From Pseudobacteroides cellulosolvens ATCC 35603 = DSM 2933 (GTDB lineage Bacteria; Bacillota; Clostridia; Acetivibrionales; DSM-2933), in assembly GCF_001262605.1 (NCBI RefSeq), contig NZ_LGTC01000001.1, positions 6,212,001 through 6,276,000 on the forward strand: a DNA stretch of 64,000 bases. The letters are read 5' to 3'. The first letter of the stretch is position 1; the number at the start of each line of letters is the position of its first letter. The notes below the pieces were generated by a model. It had not been told where the DNA came from. It saw only the letters and a list, made by a program, of their open reading frames with translations, and searched no databases. Position numbers and translations under genes: made by a program. Positions 34,956 to 44,423 of this stretch are shown in pieces.

Positions 34956-35575
34956 TTATCTGTTCTTATAATAGAATACAGCAAGTTGAGTTCTATCTCT
35001 GAGGCCCAGCTTTTCTAAAATAATGGTTAGACTGTTTCTTACAGTGCCTTCCCCTAGATAAAGCATGTTGGCTATTTCCTTATTGCTTAGTCCTTCGGCT
35101 ACAAGGGTGATAATGTCCAGTTCCTTTTCAGTTATGCCAAAGTTCGAAAAATCGGATTTTTACCAGTACTTATAAGTGATGGGATTTTTGAAACGATATC
35201 ATCACCAAAGACGCTTTGGCCTGCATAAACAGCTTTAAGAGACGGCACGATAGATTCGAAGTTTTGTTTTATAATGTAGCCTTTAGCACCTATCTTAAGT
35301 GCTTTTATTATATATTCATTATCTGAAAACGTGGTGAGGAAAAGGATCTTGGCAGTTTTATCTGCATTTAAGATTGATTCTGCTGCATCGAGACCTGTCA
35401 TAGTTTCCATCCTTATATCAATCAGCAGAATATCAGGCTTTAAACTGTTATAAAGTTCGATAGCTTCCTTTCCATGATAGCCTATTCCAACTACAGATAT
35501 ATCCTCTTCAGCTTCTAATATTGTTTTTAAAGATACACATACCAATTTATCATCATCAACAACTACTATCCTCAT
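34956..35575 (-). pseudogene. NarL-family response regulator split by a frameshift
   Basis: The first 147 codons give an intact receiver (IVVVDDDKLVC, LLIDIRMETMTG, LFLTTFSD, GYIIKQNF) and then end at a stop just after KNPIFRTLA. One base out of frame the HTH domain continues perfectly (NFGITEKELDIITLVAEG, LSNKEIANMLYLGEGTVRNS) to a stop at 34956-34958. Adding one T to the run ATTTTT near 35158 rejoins both parts as NPIFSNFGITEKE and yields about 206 residues, normal for the family. It is therefore a one-base deletion or a sequencing error in a T-run. It overlaps the kinase gene by four bases. Confidence 0.8.
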
Positions 35576-36660
35576 ATTTTACCAATCCCTTCGTTAAACT
35601 TTGCTTTCGGTATGGAAATAAAAATCTTAAATCCTTTTTCGGTACTGATATTGATATTGCCGCTTAAAGCAGTTACCCTGTCTTTAATATTTTTTATTCC
35701 AATGCCATTTTCACTGTCTAATCTACTCTGAGTACCATTGTCGTGAATAACCAGTTGAAAGAGTGCCGGATGTTCACGAATTATCACTAAGACATTAGTG
35801 GCATTTGAATGTTTGAGCGTGTTTGACAAAGCCTCTTTTGTTACTGCAATAAAGCAGTATTTGATATCTTTATCAATGTTTGATTCCACATCATAATCAA
35901 AATTCACAGAGCAAAATTTAAAGTTATCAATTAACTTCTGTATTTCATATTGTAGGTCAATGGATTCTTCATGCAAATCATGAATACTGTTGCGAATGCT
36001 GTCCATGGCTTCTGACAGTGTGTCTTTTATAAGCTTTAAACTTTCTTTTGTTTCATCATCTTTTTTTATGGCAAGCAGTGCTCCGATCTGCAGTATGGAT
36101 CTTGAAAGCAGATGCCCGACATTATCATGAATATCCCTTGCTATCCTGTTTCGCTCTTTTAATGTTGCAAGATTGACTTCGTAGTTCTGCTTTTCCAAAA
36201 GTTCATTGTTCTGCTTTTCCAGCTGCATTGATATTTCATTGGCATTATCACGTAGTTTGTAATAATTTCTCTGTATATTATTTATCGAAACTGTACGATA
36301 TTTCAAAATGCATCCATTTATAATAAAGGCAGCTATTAAGCATTTTGAGGTGATGAGTGTTTGGTTAAAATCAGCTAGTAGCGGAAAGAATGAAAGTACC
36401 CAAATCCATTTTGGTTTAAGAAGTACTACATCATAACATATTAGAGGAATAAAAAATAAGAAATCCGATTCAAAAAAGCTAAGGATTAGATACAAAAGAA
36501 ATATCCCTGAAGTTATACGATGATCTTCCATGCAGCTCAATACAGTACTTAATATTATGACAATCAGGATTGGTACGATCATGTATATGGAATTGGCATA
36601 GGGTATATATAGAGCCAGGGAAATTATTATAATCACTAATTTATCAATTAAATTTTTCAT
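35572..36660 (-). CDS. NarL/DesK-type sensor histidine kinase
   Basis: A 362-residue kinase with five to six N-terminal helices, a coiled coil (QLEKQNNELLEKQNYEV) and the HisKA_3 motif ERNRIARDIHDNVGHLLSRS. The ATPase domain has VTKEALSNTLKHSNA and a G-box GIGIKNIKDRV. It pairs with the frameshifted regulator and is divergent from an ABC exporter with one ATPase and two permeases. This is the layout of the LnrJK-LnrLMN linearmycin-resistance system and related membrane-stress modules. ATG 36660 is chosen; a TTG at 36672 is possible. Confidence 0.85.
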   Translation of the reverse strand: MKNLIDKLVIIIISLALYIPYANSIYMIVPILIVIILSTVLSCMEDHRITSGIFLLYLILSFFESDFLFFIPLICYDVVLLKPKWIWVLSFFPLLADFNQTLITSKCLIAAFIINGCILKYRTVSINNIQRNYYKLRDNANEISMQLEKQNNELLEKQNYEVNLATLKERNRIARDIHDNVGHLLSRSILQIGALLAIKKDDETKESLKLIKDTLSEAMDSIRNSIHDLHEESIDLQYEIQKLIDNFKFCSVNFDYDVESNIDKDIKYCFIAVTKEALSNTLKHSNATNVLVIIREHPALFQLVIHDNGTQSRLDSENGIGIKNIKDRVTALSGNINISTEKGFKIFISIPKAKFNEGIGKI

Positions 36661-36733
36661 GCCATTTACCAAACCTTTATTTTGTAGGAGGAATCATTAA
36701 TAATGATTTTTATTAAATAAAAATCTATTAATT

Positions 36734-36794
36734 TTTACATTTGTCTATCGCAAATCGCGTTGAGGCATTCGTTATTTGCTCTGCCAAATGTAAA
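36734..36794. repeat. 61-bp imperfect palindrome of the CAAATGTAA repeat family
   Basis: TTTACATTTG (36734-36743) and CAAATGTAAA (36785-36794) are perfect outer arms; the inner parts pair imperfectly (GCAAAT/ATTTGC). Half copies lie at 8069-8100 and, with inverted orientation, at 36853-36863 (TTACATTTGTC). It fills much of the divergent spacer between kinase and ABC transporter. Confidence 0.55.
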
Positions 36795-36909
36795 ATTAAT
36801 AACGGTTTTTATTAGATTATATCATTGGATTTTATTATCCTCAAGTTTGATATTACATTTGTCATACGGGATTAGGAGTTTAGTCACTTATAAAAGGCAA
36901 TAGGATATA

Positions 36910-36929
36910 TTATCATTAATATATGATAA
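36910..36929. promoter_or_regulatory. Palindromic operator candidate upstream of the ABC exporter
   Basis: TTATCAT-TAATAT-ATGATAA is a perfect 7-bp inverted repeat about 40 bases before the ATPase start codon. NarL-family regulators bind such palindromes; the frameshifted regulator next door would be the expected ligand. Confidence 0.4.
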
Positions 36930-36969
36930 GCAATTCTTTAATACTCAATGAATAACAGGAGGAATCCTT

Positions 36970-37902
36970 ATGGTAATAAAAGTTAAAAATCTGGTTAAAA
37001 GATATGGTGACTTAACTGCCTTGGATCATTTAAATCTGGAAGTAAATGAAGGTGAAGTATTCGGACTTTTAGGTCCTAACGGCTCGGGAAAAACCACAGC
37101 AATTAACTGTATTTTATCCCTTCTTAAGTTTGACAAAGGTACTATAGAAATATATGACAGACCTATGGCTCCGGATGCCTATGACATTAAACGCGATATT
37201 GGCGTAATTATGCAGAATGTAGCTGTTTTTGAGGAATTAAATGTTTTTGAAAACATTGATTATTTCTGCGGACTATACATTTCAGATAAAAAGAAGCGTC
37301 AGCAGCTTGTAGATGAAGCTATAGATTTTGTCGGGCTCAATGATTTCAGAAAGTTTTATCCTAAAAAGCTAAGCGGAGGGTTACTTAGAAGATTGAATAT
37401 AGCCTGTGGCATTGCCCACAAACCAAAGCTGATTATTCTGGATGAACCTACTGTGGCAGTTGATCCTCAAAGCAGAAACAATATATTGGAGGGTATCCAA
37501 AGGCTTAATAAAGCCGGAAGTACAATAGTGTATACGTCGCACTATATGGAAGAAGTAGAACAGATATGTACAAGGATAGCAATTATGGATAAAGGAAAAA
37601 TAATTGCAACCGGAACAAATGACGAATTGAAAGCAATGATAAATTCAGGAGAAAAACTCACTGTAGAAATATTTAAGATTGATGACAGTTTATTAGATGG
37701 TATTAAAAGTCTTCCTAATATAGTATCTGCGGAGTTTAACGGAAATTTACTTGTAGCAAAATCATACAGAGGCAAAAATAATCTTGTTGCCTTGCTGGAT
37801 TATTTAAAATCCAGGGATATTACTGTTGGAAAAGTCTACTCTGAACCGCCTACACTAAATGATGTTTTCCTTGAGATAACAGGAAAGGAACTTAGGGATT
37901 AA
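36970..37902 (+). CDS. ABC exporter ATPase (LnrL-like)
   Basis: A 310-residue ATPase of the DrrA/CcmA type. Walker A GPNGSGKTT, signature KLSGGLLRR, Walker B LIILDEPT, switch TSHYMEEVE. The C-terminal 90 residues form the extension usual in drug and lantibiotic exporters. It energises the two ABC-2 permeases encoded next. CAGGAGG precedes ATG 36970. The substrate is unknown; defence against membrane-active compounds is suggested by the divergent kinase. Confidence 0.92.
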   Translation: MVIKVKNLVKRYGDLTALDHLNLEVNEGEVFGLLGPNGSGKTTAINCILSLLKFDKGTIEIYDRPMAPDAYDIKRDIGVIMQNVAVFEELNVFENIDYFCGLYISDKKKRQQLVDEAIDFVGLNDFRKFYPKKLSGGLLRRLNIACGIAHKPKLIILDEPTVAVDPQSRNNILEGIQRLNKAGSTIVYTSHYMEEVEQICTRIAIMDKGKIIATGTNDELKAMINSGEKLTVEIFKIDDSLLDGIKSLPNIVSAEFNGNLLVAKSYRGKNNLVALLDYLKSRDITVGKVYSEPPTLNDVFLEITGKELRD

Positions 37903-37949
37903 AGCATGATTGAATATTACTTAACTAGTTATGAGGGAGGGGTATAAAA

Positions 37950-39104
37950 ATGATTTTGCATAACTATTTATACAGGTTGAAATGCATAGTAAGGGATAGG
38001 GATATGATGTTTTGGTCAATGGTATTTCCGATACTTCTTGCTACATTATTCAATATGGCTTTTTCAAATATTTCTACTGCAGAAAATTTTTCTAAAATTA
38101 AAATTGGAATAGTTGATAATGCTGAATATAGAGAAAACACATATTTTGTAGATGCCGTTAAATCTGTCTCAAGTGCCGATAAGGGTTTAAGAAAAAGCAA
38201 TCTATTTGATGTAAAATATATCTCAAAGGAGGAAGGGGATAGACTCCTTGAGGATGGTAAAATTGAAGGTTATATATATTCTGATAATGGAATAAATCTT
38301 GTAGTAAAAAAATCAGGCATTAATCAAAATGTGCTGAAAGGTTTTGTTGATGACTATAACCAGACTTCAGCCACTATTAAAACGATTTACGGCAAAAATC
38401 CTTCCATAGATAATAATGTACTTATGGCCACTATATCAAACAGGATTGATTTTCTTCAAGAAGTACCTGTCAGTAAATCTGCTCCTGATAATGTTGTGAC
38501 CTACTTCTATGCCTTAATCGCAATGGCTTGTTTTTATGGTGGTTTCTTGGGATTAAAAGAGGTTATGGCTATTCAGGCAGATATGTCATCCCAGGGAGCA
38601 AGAGCCAACATGGCTCCTGTACACAAATTAAAGCTGTTTATAACTTCAATGTTTGCAGCAACTACAGTTCAGCTTGTTACAATTTCGGTATTAATCTGTT
38701 ATTTGGTTTTAGTATTAAAAATAAACTTTGGAAGCCAGCTTGGATATATATTGCTGACTTGTTTAATAGGCACAATTACAGGCGTTACTTTCGGTACGTT
38801 TATTGCCTCAGTTGTCAAAAAAGGTGAAGGTGTAAAAATTGGAGTACTGATTGGAGTTACAATGCTGATGACCGTCTTGTCAGGCATGATGAATGACAAG
38901 ATAAAATATATTATCAGCACAAATGTTCCTATTCTTGGATATCTAAATCCTGTAGCCTTAATAACAGATAGCTTTTACTCACTATATTTCTATGATACCC
39001 ATAAGCAATTCTTGATTGATATAATGCTGCTATGTGGTTATAACATCGTTTTTGGCTTAATTACCTACTATGTATTAAGGAGGCAGAGATATGCAAGTTT
39101 ATAA
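37950..39104 (+). CDS. ABC-2 type permease (first of two)
   Basis: A 384-residue ABC-2 permease. One helix near the N-terminus (FWSMVFPILLATLFNMAF), a large extracellular loop of about 150 residues, then five to six helices in the C-terminal half. This is the YhgE/LnrM-type topology. It shares 14 bases with the next permease gene, so both are translated together and probably form a heterodimer. GAGGGAGGGG precedes the start. Confidence 0.88.
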   Translation: MILHNYLYRLKCIVRDRDMMFWSMVFPILLATLFNMAFSNISTAENFSKIKIGIVDNAEYRENTYFVDAVKSVSSADKGLRKSNLFDVKYISKEEGDRLLEDGKIEGYIYSDNGINLVVKKSGINQNVLKGFVDDYNQTSATIKTIYGKNPSIDNNVLMATISNRIDFLQEVPVSKSAPDNVVTYFYALIAMACFYGGFLGLKEVMAIQADMSSQGARANMAPVHKLKLFITSMFAATTVQLVTISVLICYLVLVLKINFGSQLGYILLTCLIGTITGVTFGTFIASVVKKGEGVKIGVLIGVTMLMTVLSGMMNDKIKYIISTNVPILGYLNPVALITDSFYSLYFYDTHKQFLIDIMLLCGYNIVFGLITYYVLRRQRYASL

Positions 39105-40260
39105 AGTGTATTTTAAAGCTATCTATAAAAATATGACCCAAATTGCCATATATTTCATAGTGTTCTTAGTTTTAGTAGTAGTTCTTGCCAATACTTATAC
39201 CAGTCCTACTGATACAAACTATACAGAAACCAAAGTAAATATAGTATTCATAAACTATGACAAAGATTCGAAAATTGTAGAAGGCCTAAAAAATTATTTA
39301 AGCCAGAAAGCTAATATTGTCAATATAGAGGATAATACTCAAAAGCTTCAGGATGCTCTGTTTTTCAGAGAGGTTGAATATATCGTCAAAGTGCCTGATG
39401 GTTTTACTAAAGGGCTTCTAAATGGTGGGTCAATAAGACTTGATAAAACTTCATTGCCAAGTTCAACGAGTAGTGTATACATGGATAGCATAATCAATAA
39501 ATACTTAAACACAGTAAAAATGTACGATAGCAATATAGGAAATTTACCTGAAGAAGAGCTTATAAGAAGCATCAATAAGGATTTGGATCAAAAAACGGAT
39601 GTTAAGCTAAACAGCTATGCAAATGAAGCTTCTGAAAGCGAAAAGTGTTCGTATTATTTTAACTATTTGGCATATTCCATGCTTTCCATACTTATTTTAG
39701 GTATTTGTGCCGTAATGATTGTCTTTAACAATACTGATTTAAAAAAGAGAAACCTCTGTTCACCTATAAAACTTAGAACCATGTATTTCCAATTAATACT
39801 GGGAAACTTAAGTTTTGCAATAATTACCTGGTTTTTGCTGATTATAGCCAGCTTTATTATGTATGGCAGTTATATGTTTACTGCGAAGGGAATGCTATTT
39901 CTTTTAAACTCTTTGATATTTACCATAGCGGCTTTAAGCATAGCGTATTTAACAGGTAATGTAGTAAAAAGCAAAAAAGTAATGTCAGCAGTTGCAAATG
40001 TGGTTGTCCTTGGAACTTGCTTTATAAGCGGAGTATTTGTGCCCCAAGCTTTGCTTGGCAAGACTGTAATAACAATTGCAAGCTTCACACCAAACTATTG
40101 GTATGTAAAATCTAACAATACCATTGCAAGTATGGTGAATGTTAATATGGAAAACCTTACACCAGTATTTATTAATATGCTCATAATGATTGGATTTGCT
40201 TTGGCAGTGCTGGCGATAACTCTTTTGGTTATAAAGCAGAAGAGAGTAAGTGATAGTTAA
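39091..40260 (+). CDS. ABC-2 type permease (second of two)
   Basis: A 389-residue ABC-2 permease with the same topology as its neighbour: an N-terminal helix (MTQIAIYFIVFLVLVVVLAN), a 150-residue external domain, then six helices. AGGAGG inside the upstream gene sets ATG 39091. Together with the ATPase it completes a three-gene exporter like LnrLMN. No terminator of note follows within 100 bases. Confidence 0.88.
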   Translation: MQVYKVYFKAIYKNMTQIAIYFIVFLVLVVVLANTYTSPTDTNYTETKVNIVFINYDKDSKIVEGLKNYLSQKANIVNIEDNTQKLQDALFFREVEYIVKVPDGFTKGLLNGGSIRLDKTSLPSSTSSVYMDSIINKYLNTVKMYDSNIGNLPEEELIRSINKDLDQKTDVKLNSYANEASESEKCSYYFNYLAYSMLSILILGICAVMIVFNNTDLKKRNLCSPIKLRTMYFQLILGNLSFAIITWFLLIIASFIMYGSYMFTAKGMLFLLNSLIFTIAALSIAYLTGNVVKSKKVMSAVANVVVLGTCFISGVFVPQALLGKTVITIASFTPNYWYVKSNNTIASMVNVNMENLTPVFINMLIMIGFALAVLAITLLVIKQKRVSDS

Positions 40261-40378
40261 TACCATACTTGTAAAAAATGTTATTTTATGCCTATAATAT
40301 AAGTAGGTAATAATATATAATTAACTGATCAATTTTCCTTTTATTATTGAAAAGGCTGTATGGCAGGAGGTGATGCTC

Positions 40379-41677
40379 GTGAAAGAAAAAAATATCAAGT
40401 GGCTATATGAAGAACTGCCTGTTTTGATATCCAAAGGCATACTGACACAGAAAACTGCAGAAGAAATTAGAAAATACTATGGGGAGCCGGAGGAAAGAAA
40501 CTGGCTTAGAATAATACTGGCTATATTTGGAACACTTGGTTCCATACTCATTGGCAGCGGTATTATTCTTATTTTCGCTAAAAACTGGGACACCCTGTCT
40601 GTTCCTTCTAGAACTGTTTTATCTTTTACGCCTCTTGTTATTTCACAACTAATCGGCATATATGTAATTTTAAAAAAGACCGGTTCGATGGCTTGGAAAG
40701 AAGGAACATCAGCATTTATAACCCTTGCTGTGGGTGCAGCAATATCCCTTATAGGCCAGACCTATAATATATCTGGAGATAGGACTGTTTTTACAATTAC
40801 ATGGATGCTTCTTACAGTACCTCTTGTTTATATATTTGATGCATTTATCCCTTCTATATTTTATCTTGCAGGCATCACATTCTGGGCGGGCTTTGAGCAG
40901 TCGGAAGGCGGCTATGCAGTTTTGTACTGGGCCTTTTTAGCTATTCTGCTGCCTTATATTATCAAAGCATTCAAAAATATTGATTCAAATCGGTCTGTAT
41001 TGTTATTATGGGCCCTGTGCTTAAACTTGTGCGTATCTCTAGGAATAGTGCTTGAGAAAGTTTTACCCGGTCTATGGATTGTCATTTATAGCAGCTTTTT
41101 CACCATACTGTTTCTAGTGGAAAGAACATATCACCGTAAAACAGGATCATTAGGCCAGCAGCCTTTTATTGTTACAGGTACCATAGGTATACTGGTTGTT
41201 TCAATATTATTAACCTTCAGAGAATTCTGGGAAGACATTGGATGGCATGAATATCGGTATGGGGTTAGATTCAATGAATTTGCAGGAATAGTTGACTATA
41301 TTCTTGTGATATTGCTGCTGTCAGCAGCAGTTTATCTATTTTTCAAGAATTTGAAAACAAAAAATGCTCTTACACTTATTTTCGGATCATCAGCATTACT
41401 ATCAGTGGTATGCTACCTTGCTGCATCAGTACTTCAGGATGGTGCAGTTCCTGTCATATTATACAATGCATATATATTTGTTCTCGGTGTAAATACAATC
41501 GTTTATGGAATAAGAAATAAGCATATGGGAATAACCAATGGAGGGATGTTGATTATTTCACTGCTGATAATAGTGCGTTTCTTTGATACCGACATATCAT
41601 TTTTAGTGAAGGGTCTGTCCTTCATACTTGTAGGTGTTGGGTTTATTGTGTCCAATGCAGTTTTGATTAAGAAGTAA
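40379..41677 (+). CDS. DUF2157 membrane protein
   Basis: A 432-residue membrane protein. The soluble N-terminus (LYEELPVLISKGILTQKTAEEIRKYYG) and about twelve to thirteen following helices match DUF2157. The family usually sits beside a GDYXXLXY protein, as here. The start is GTG 40379, eight bases after AGGAGG (40365-40370); ATG 40373 is too close to that site. The function of the family is unknown. Confidence 0.85.
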   Translation: MKEKNIKWLYEELPVLISKGILTQKTAEEIRKYYGEPEERNWLRIILAIFGTLGSILIGSGIILIFAKNWDTLSVPSRTVLSFTPLVISQLIGIYVILKKTGSMAWKEGTSAFITLAVGAAISLIGQTYNISGDRTVFTITWMLLTVPLVYIFDAFIPSIFYLAGITFWAGFEQSEGGYAVLYWAFLAILLPYIIKAFKNIDSNRSVLLLWALCLNLCVSLGIVLEKVLPGLWIVIYSSFFTILFLVERTYHRKTGSLGQQPFIVTGTIGILVVSILLTFREFWEDIGWHEYRYGVRFNEFAGIVDYILVILLLSAAVYLFFKNLKTKNALTLIFGSSALLSVVCYLAASVLQDGAVPVILYNAYIFVLGVNTIVYGIRNKHMGITNGGMLIISLLIIVRFFDTDISFLVKGLSFILVGVGFIVSNAVLIKK

Positions 41678-41682
41678 CTGAA

Positions 41683-41757
41683 ATATTACTTCCGATTTTG
41701 AGCGGGTGTTGACGAGTCAAGCCAATACATAAGCGAAATTATAGCGGAAGTTATATT
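41683..41757. repeat. REP-like palindrome copy 2
   Basis: ATATTACTTCCG at the left and CGGAAGTTATAT at the right, enclosing GAGCGGGTGTTGACGAGTCA, nearly as at 14183-14257. The inner stem is damaged (GTGTTGAC against GCCAATAC). Flanks share TAAGAAG on both sides. It lies between the DUF2157 gene and its GDYXXLXY partner. Confidence 0.6.
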
Positions 41758-41794
41758 TTAGTTATTACTAAGAAGCAAAAGGAAGTGAGTTCTG

Positions 41795-42343
41795 ATGAAA
41801 AAGCATCTTAAGATTATTTTTTTTATATTGCTCTCTCTTATACAGCTGGCTATTCCTGCACAGATGATATTGGGCAGGGAGAAGGCATTGAATAATGGTG
41901 AGATTTTTAAATTCCGCATCGAACCTGTTGACCCTGTTGATAATTTCAGAGGGAATTACTTGATTATTAATTTTAATGATAATAAAATTCCTGCTGTTGA
42001 TAGCAAGGATTATGTGAGAAATCAAACAGTGTACGCATTTGTAGAAAATGATGGTGACGGTTTTACACATTTTACAAGTGTATCTCCCGCGGTTCCTCGA
42101 AGAGGAAATTATATCCGAACCAAGGTTTTGTATTCCGATAATGAAGCGGTTTATATAAAGATTCCGTTTGATAGGTATTATATGGCTGAAGATAAAGCCA
42201 AATTAGCTGAGGAAGTATATAATAAGAGTCTTAGAAATAGAAAAGATGTATATGTGTCTGTGAGAATATATGATGGTGATGCTGCAGTAGATGGACTTTA
42301 TATAGATGGTGAGAGGATTGAAAACTATTTGAGGAATCAATAA
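41795..42343 (+). CDS. GDYXXLXY-domain protein
   Basis: A 182-residue protein with one N-terminal helix or signal anchor (IIFFILLSLIQLAIPAQMIL) and an external domain. RGNYLIINF matches the motif that names the family (G-D/N-Y-x-x-L/I-x-Y/F). It is the regular partner of DUF2157 membrane proteins. AAGGAAGTGAG precedes ATG 41795. Function unknown. Confidence 0.85.
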   Translation: MKKHLKIIFFILLSLIQLAIPAQMILGREKALNNGEIFKFRIEPVDPVDNFRGNYLIINFNDNKIPAVDSKDYVRNQTVYAFVENDGDGFTHFTSVSPAVPRRGNYIRTKVLYSDNEAVYIKIPFDRYYMAEDKAKLAEEVYNKSLRNRKDVYVSVRIYDGDAAVDGLYIDGERIENYLRNQ

Positions 42344-42429
42344 ATTTTTTTATCTGATAAATCATATCCTGACTTTGTTCCTTAACATTCTTGTAGAATG
42401 GTTTTGAAATCTCATGGTTTTTTCGCTTT

Positions 42430-42464
42430 AAAATAGCTTCTTTTTCCTACGGCTATTTTTTTTG
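42430..42464 (+). terminator. Intrinsic terminator after the GDYXXLXY gene
   Basis: AAAATAGC and GCTATTTT pair around a 14-base loop and end in eight T. Confidence 0.7.
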
Positions 42465-42489
42465 TCTCTAATCTTTAATTGAAGATTTT

Positions 42490-42520
42490 ATCGGAAGTTA
42501 TATTTTAGTCATTGCAAACT
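42490..42520. repeat. REP-like palindrome, half copy
   Basis: ATCGGAAGTTATATTTTAGT followed by CATT matches the right arm and flank of the copy at 41683-41757; TAAGAAG also follows. The left arm is missing. Located in the 340-base spacer before the FN3 gene. Confidence 0.5.
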
Positions 42521-42683
42521 TAAGAAGTATTTGCGGTGAACTGCAATTTTATTGCGGGAAACCGCAAAAAAAATGTTGGATTCCGAAAAAATGAAAGATT
42601 ATGATTTCGGTGACAACAAAAGTAAATCATGTTATATTTGTATGAAAACATAATCTAAAATTAAAAGGTAGAGGAGGCAGCAA

Positions 42684-44423
42684 ATGAGAAATAATAGAAT
42701 AGTATCAATTGTTTTATTAATTGTAATTATCTTTAATAGCTTAGGGTTTTCAGAAATAGCTTATAGCCAGGCTGTGGTTGAACAACTGGATTTAAAGGAG
42801 CCATTGGTGCCAAAGAATTTGACTGTTTCGATGACTACAGAGACATCGATAGGTATAAAATGGGATACATCTTCCCATTCCACAGGAATTAAGGAATACA
42901 TAGTGTATATGAATGACAAAGAGGTCAATAGGACTCCTGAATGTTTGTATACTGCAGTAGATTTAATTCCAGGTAAGAATTATAATTTTTACATAAGGGC
43001 GATAAGCAACAATAATATTATTTCATATCCTTCAAATCAAATCGGTATTTATACTAAAAATGACAATATTAAGCCTACACAGCCCCAGAATCTAGTTTTG
43101 AATGAGGAGGGTTCAAATAAAGTCCGCTTGAAGTGGGATTCTTCAACAGACAATATTAAGCTTGGAGGATATATAATTTATAATGGCAGCACAGGTATGG
43201 ATGTTTCATATGATCCAAGTATCTTATTAGACTATTTGCAGCCAGGGTATAATTATAATTTTAAGGTACGGGCTGTAGATATTGCGGGAAATCAGTCATT
43301 AGACAGCAATAGTGTAACTTATTCAACATATGCAATGAGTGAAACTGTAATTGATACAAATGTGGTGCTCGAAGCAGATACGGTTTATGATAATGTAATA
43401 ATAAAATCAGGAAGCCTGAACCTTAACGGAAGGAAGCTCACTGTAAAAGGGAATTTAATCAATTCAGGGGGGACACTTTATATAAATAATGGCTACCTAG
43501 AAGTTAATGGGAACCTTAGATTTCAAAGTGTATATACTGATAATTCAGGATTGCGAACATATGGATCAAGTAGTTCTGTGCTTAAAATGCTAAATGACAG
43601 TGATTATATTAAAGTATACGGAAGCTTTGTATGCAACTCTTCCGGACTTAATAGCGATAATCTGACAGCGGGTAACCTTGAAGTGAAAAGGCATTTTATA
43701 CAACAGAATGGCAAAAATCCTTTAAATTCAAAAGGTACGCATAAAGTTATTTTGTCAGGGGATGAAAAGCAAAATGTGACAATGGAGAGTAATACTTCAG
43801 CATTTAATACTTTGGAAATAAAGAACACATCTGCAGAAGGGGTTTTATTCACAACTTTATTTAACTGCGAAAACTTTGTAGATAATATGTCGAAAGCTTC
43901 TTTTTTTGATGGAGGAGTAAAAGGTTGGAGGCTCAATGGGGATCAAACCATTGAAGGTGATTTGTCTCTGGCTGCAGGAACTCTGGACTTAAACGGATAT
44001 ACCTTGAATATCAAAGGCAGCCTAAGGCAGTCAGGGGGAAATGTTTTTGTAAACAATGGAAAACTTATTATTGATAAAGATTATTCTTTAGTGGGAGAAA
44101 AAGATACCAATTCTAAGCCCTACAGTACTGGAATGTTAAAAATGCTGCTGCCAAAGGACATAGTCTTGGTAGGAGGAAATTTTACTACTTTTTCTATACA
44201 TAATCATGAAGGTCTTCTTACAGAAGGGGTTTTAGAAGTAAAAGGGGATATATATCAGAAAAATGGATCTACGGGCAATTTCACTTCTTCCAATAATCAC
44301 AAGGTTGTTCTTTCAGGTGAAAAGCCTCAGAATATATCATTTGAATATTCAAATAAAAGCGGCAATAGAATAAATATACTACTCAGGCATTCTCACACCG
44401 GGAGTGCCTGTGTTAATATCTAG
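42684..44423 (+). pseudogene. Secreted FN3-repeat protein truncated by an IS66-family insertion
   Basis: An exported protein (signal peptide ending near YSQA) with two fibronectin type III domains (about residues 40-115 and 130-210; LKWDSSTDN and YNFKVRAVD in the second). Two copies of a 160-residue module follow (TLDLNGYTLNIKGSL, HKVVLSGEKPQNI). In the first copy the phrase NTLEIKNTS follows QNV; in the second copy the frame runs NRINILL and then directly enters the IS66 left end at 44379. The stop at 44423 is therefore IS-derived, and the rest of the gene is not found beyond the IS. AGGAGGCAGCAA precedes ATG 42684. Confidence 0.75.
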
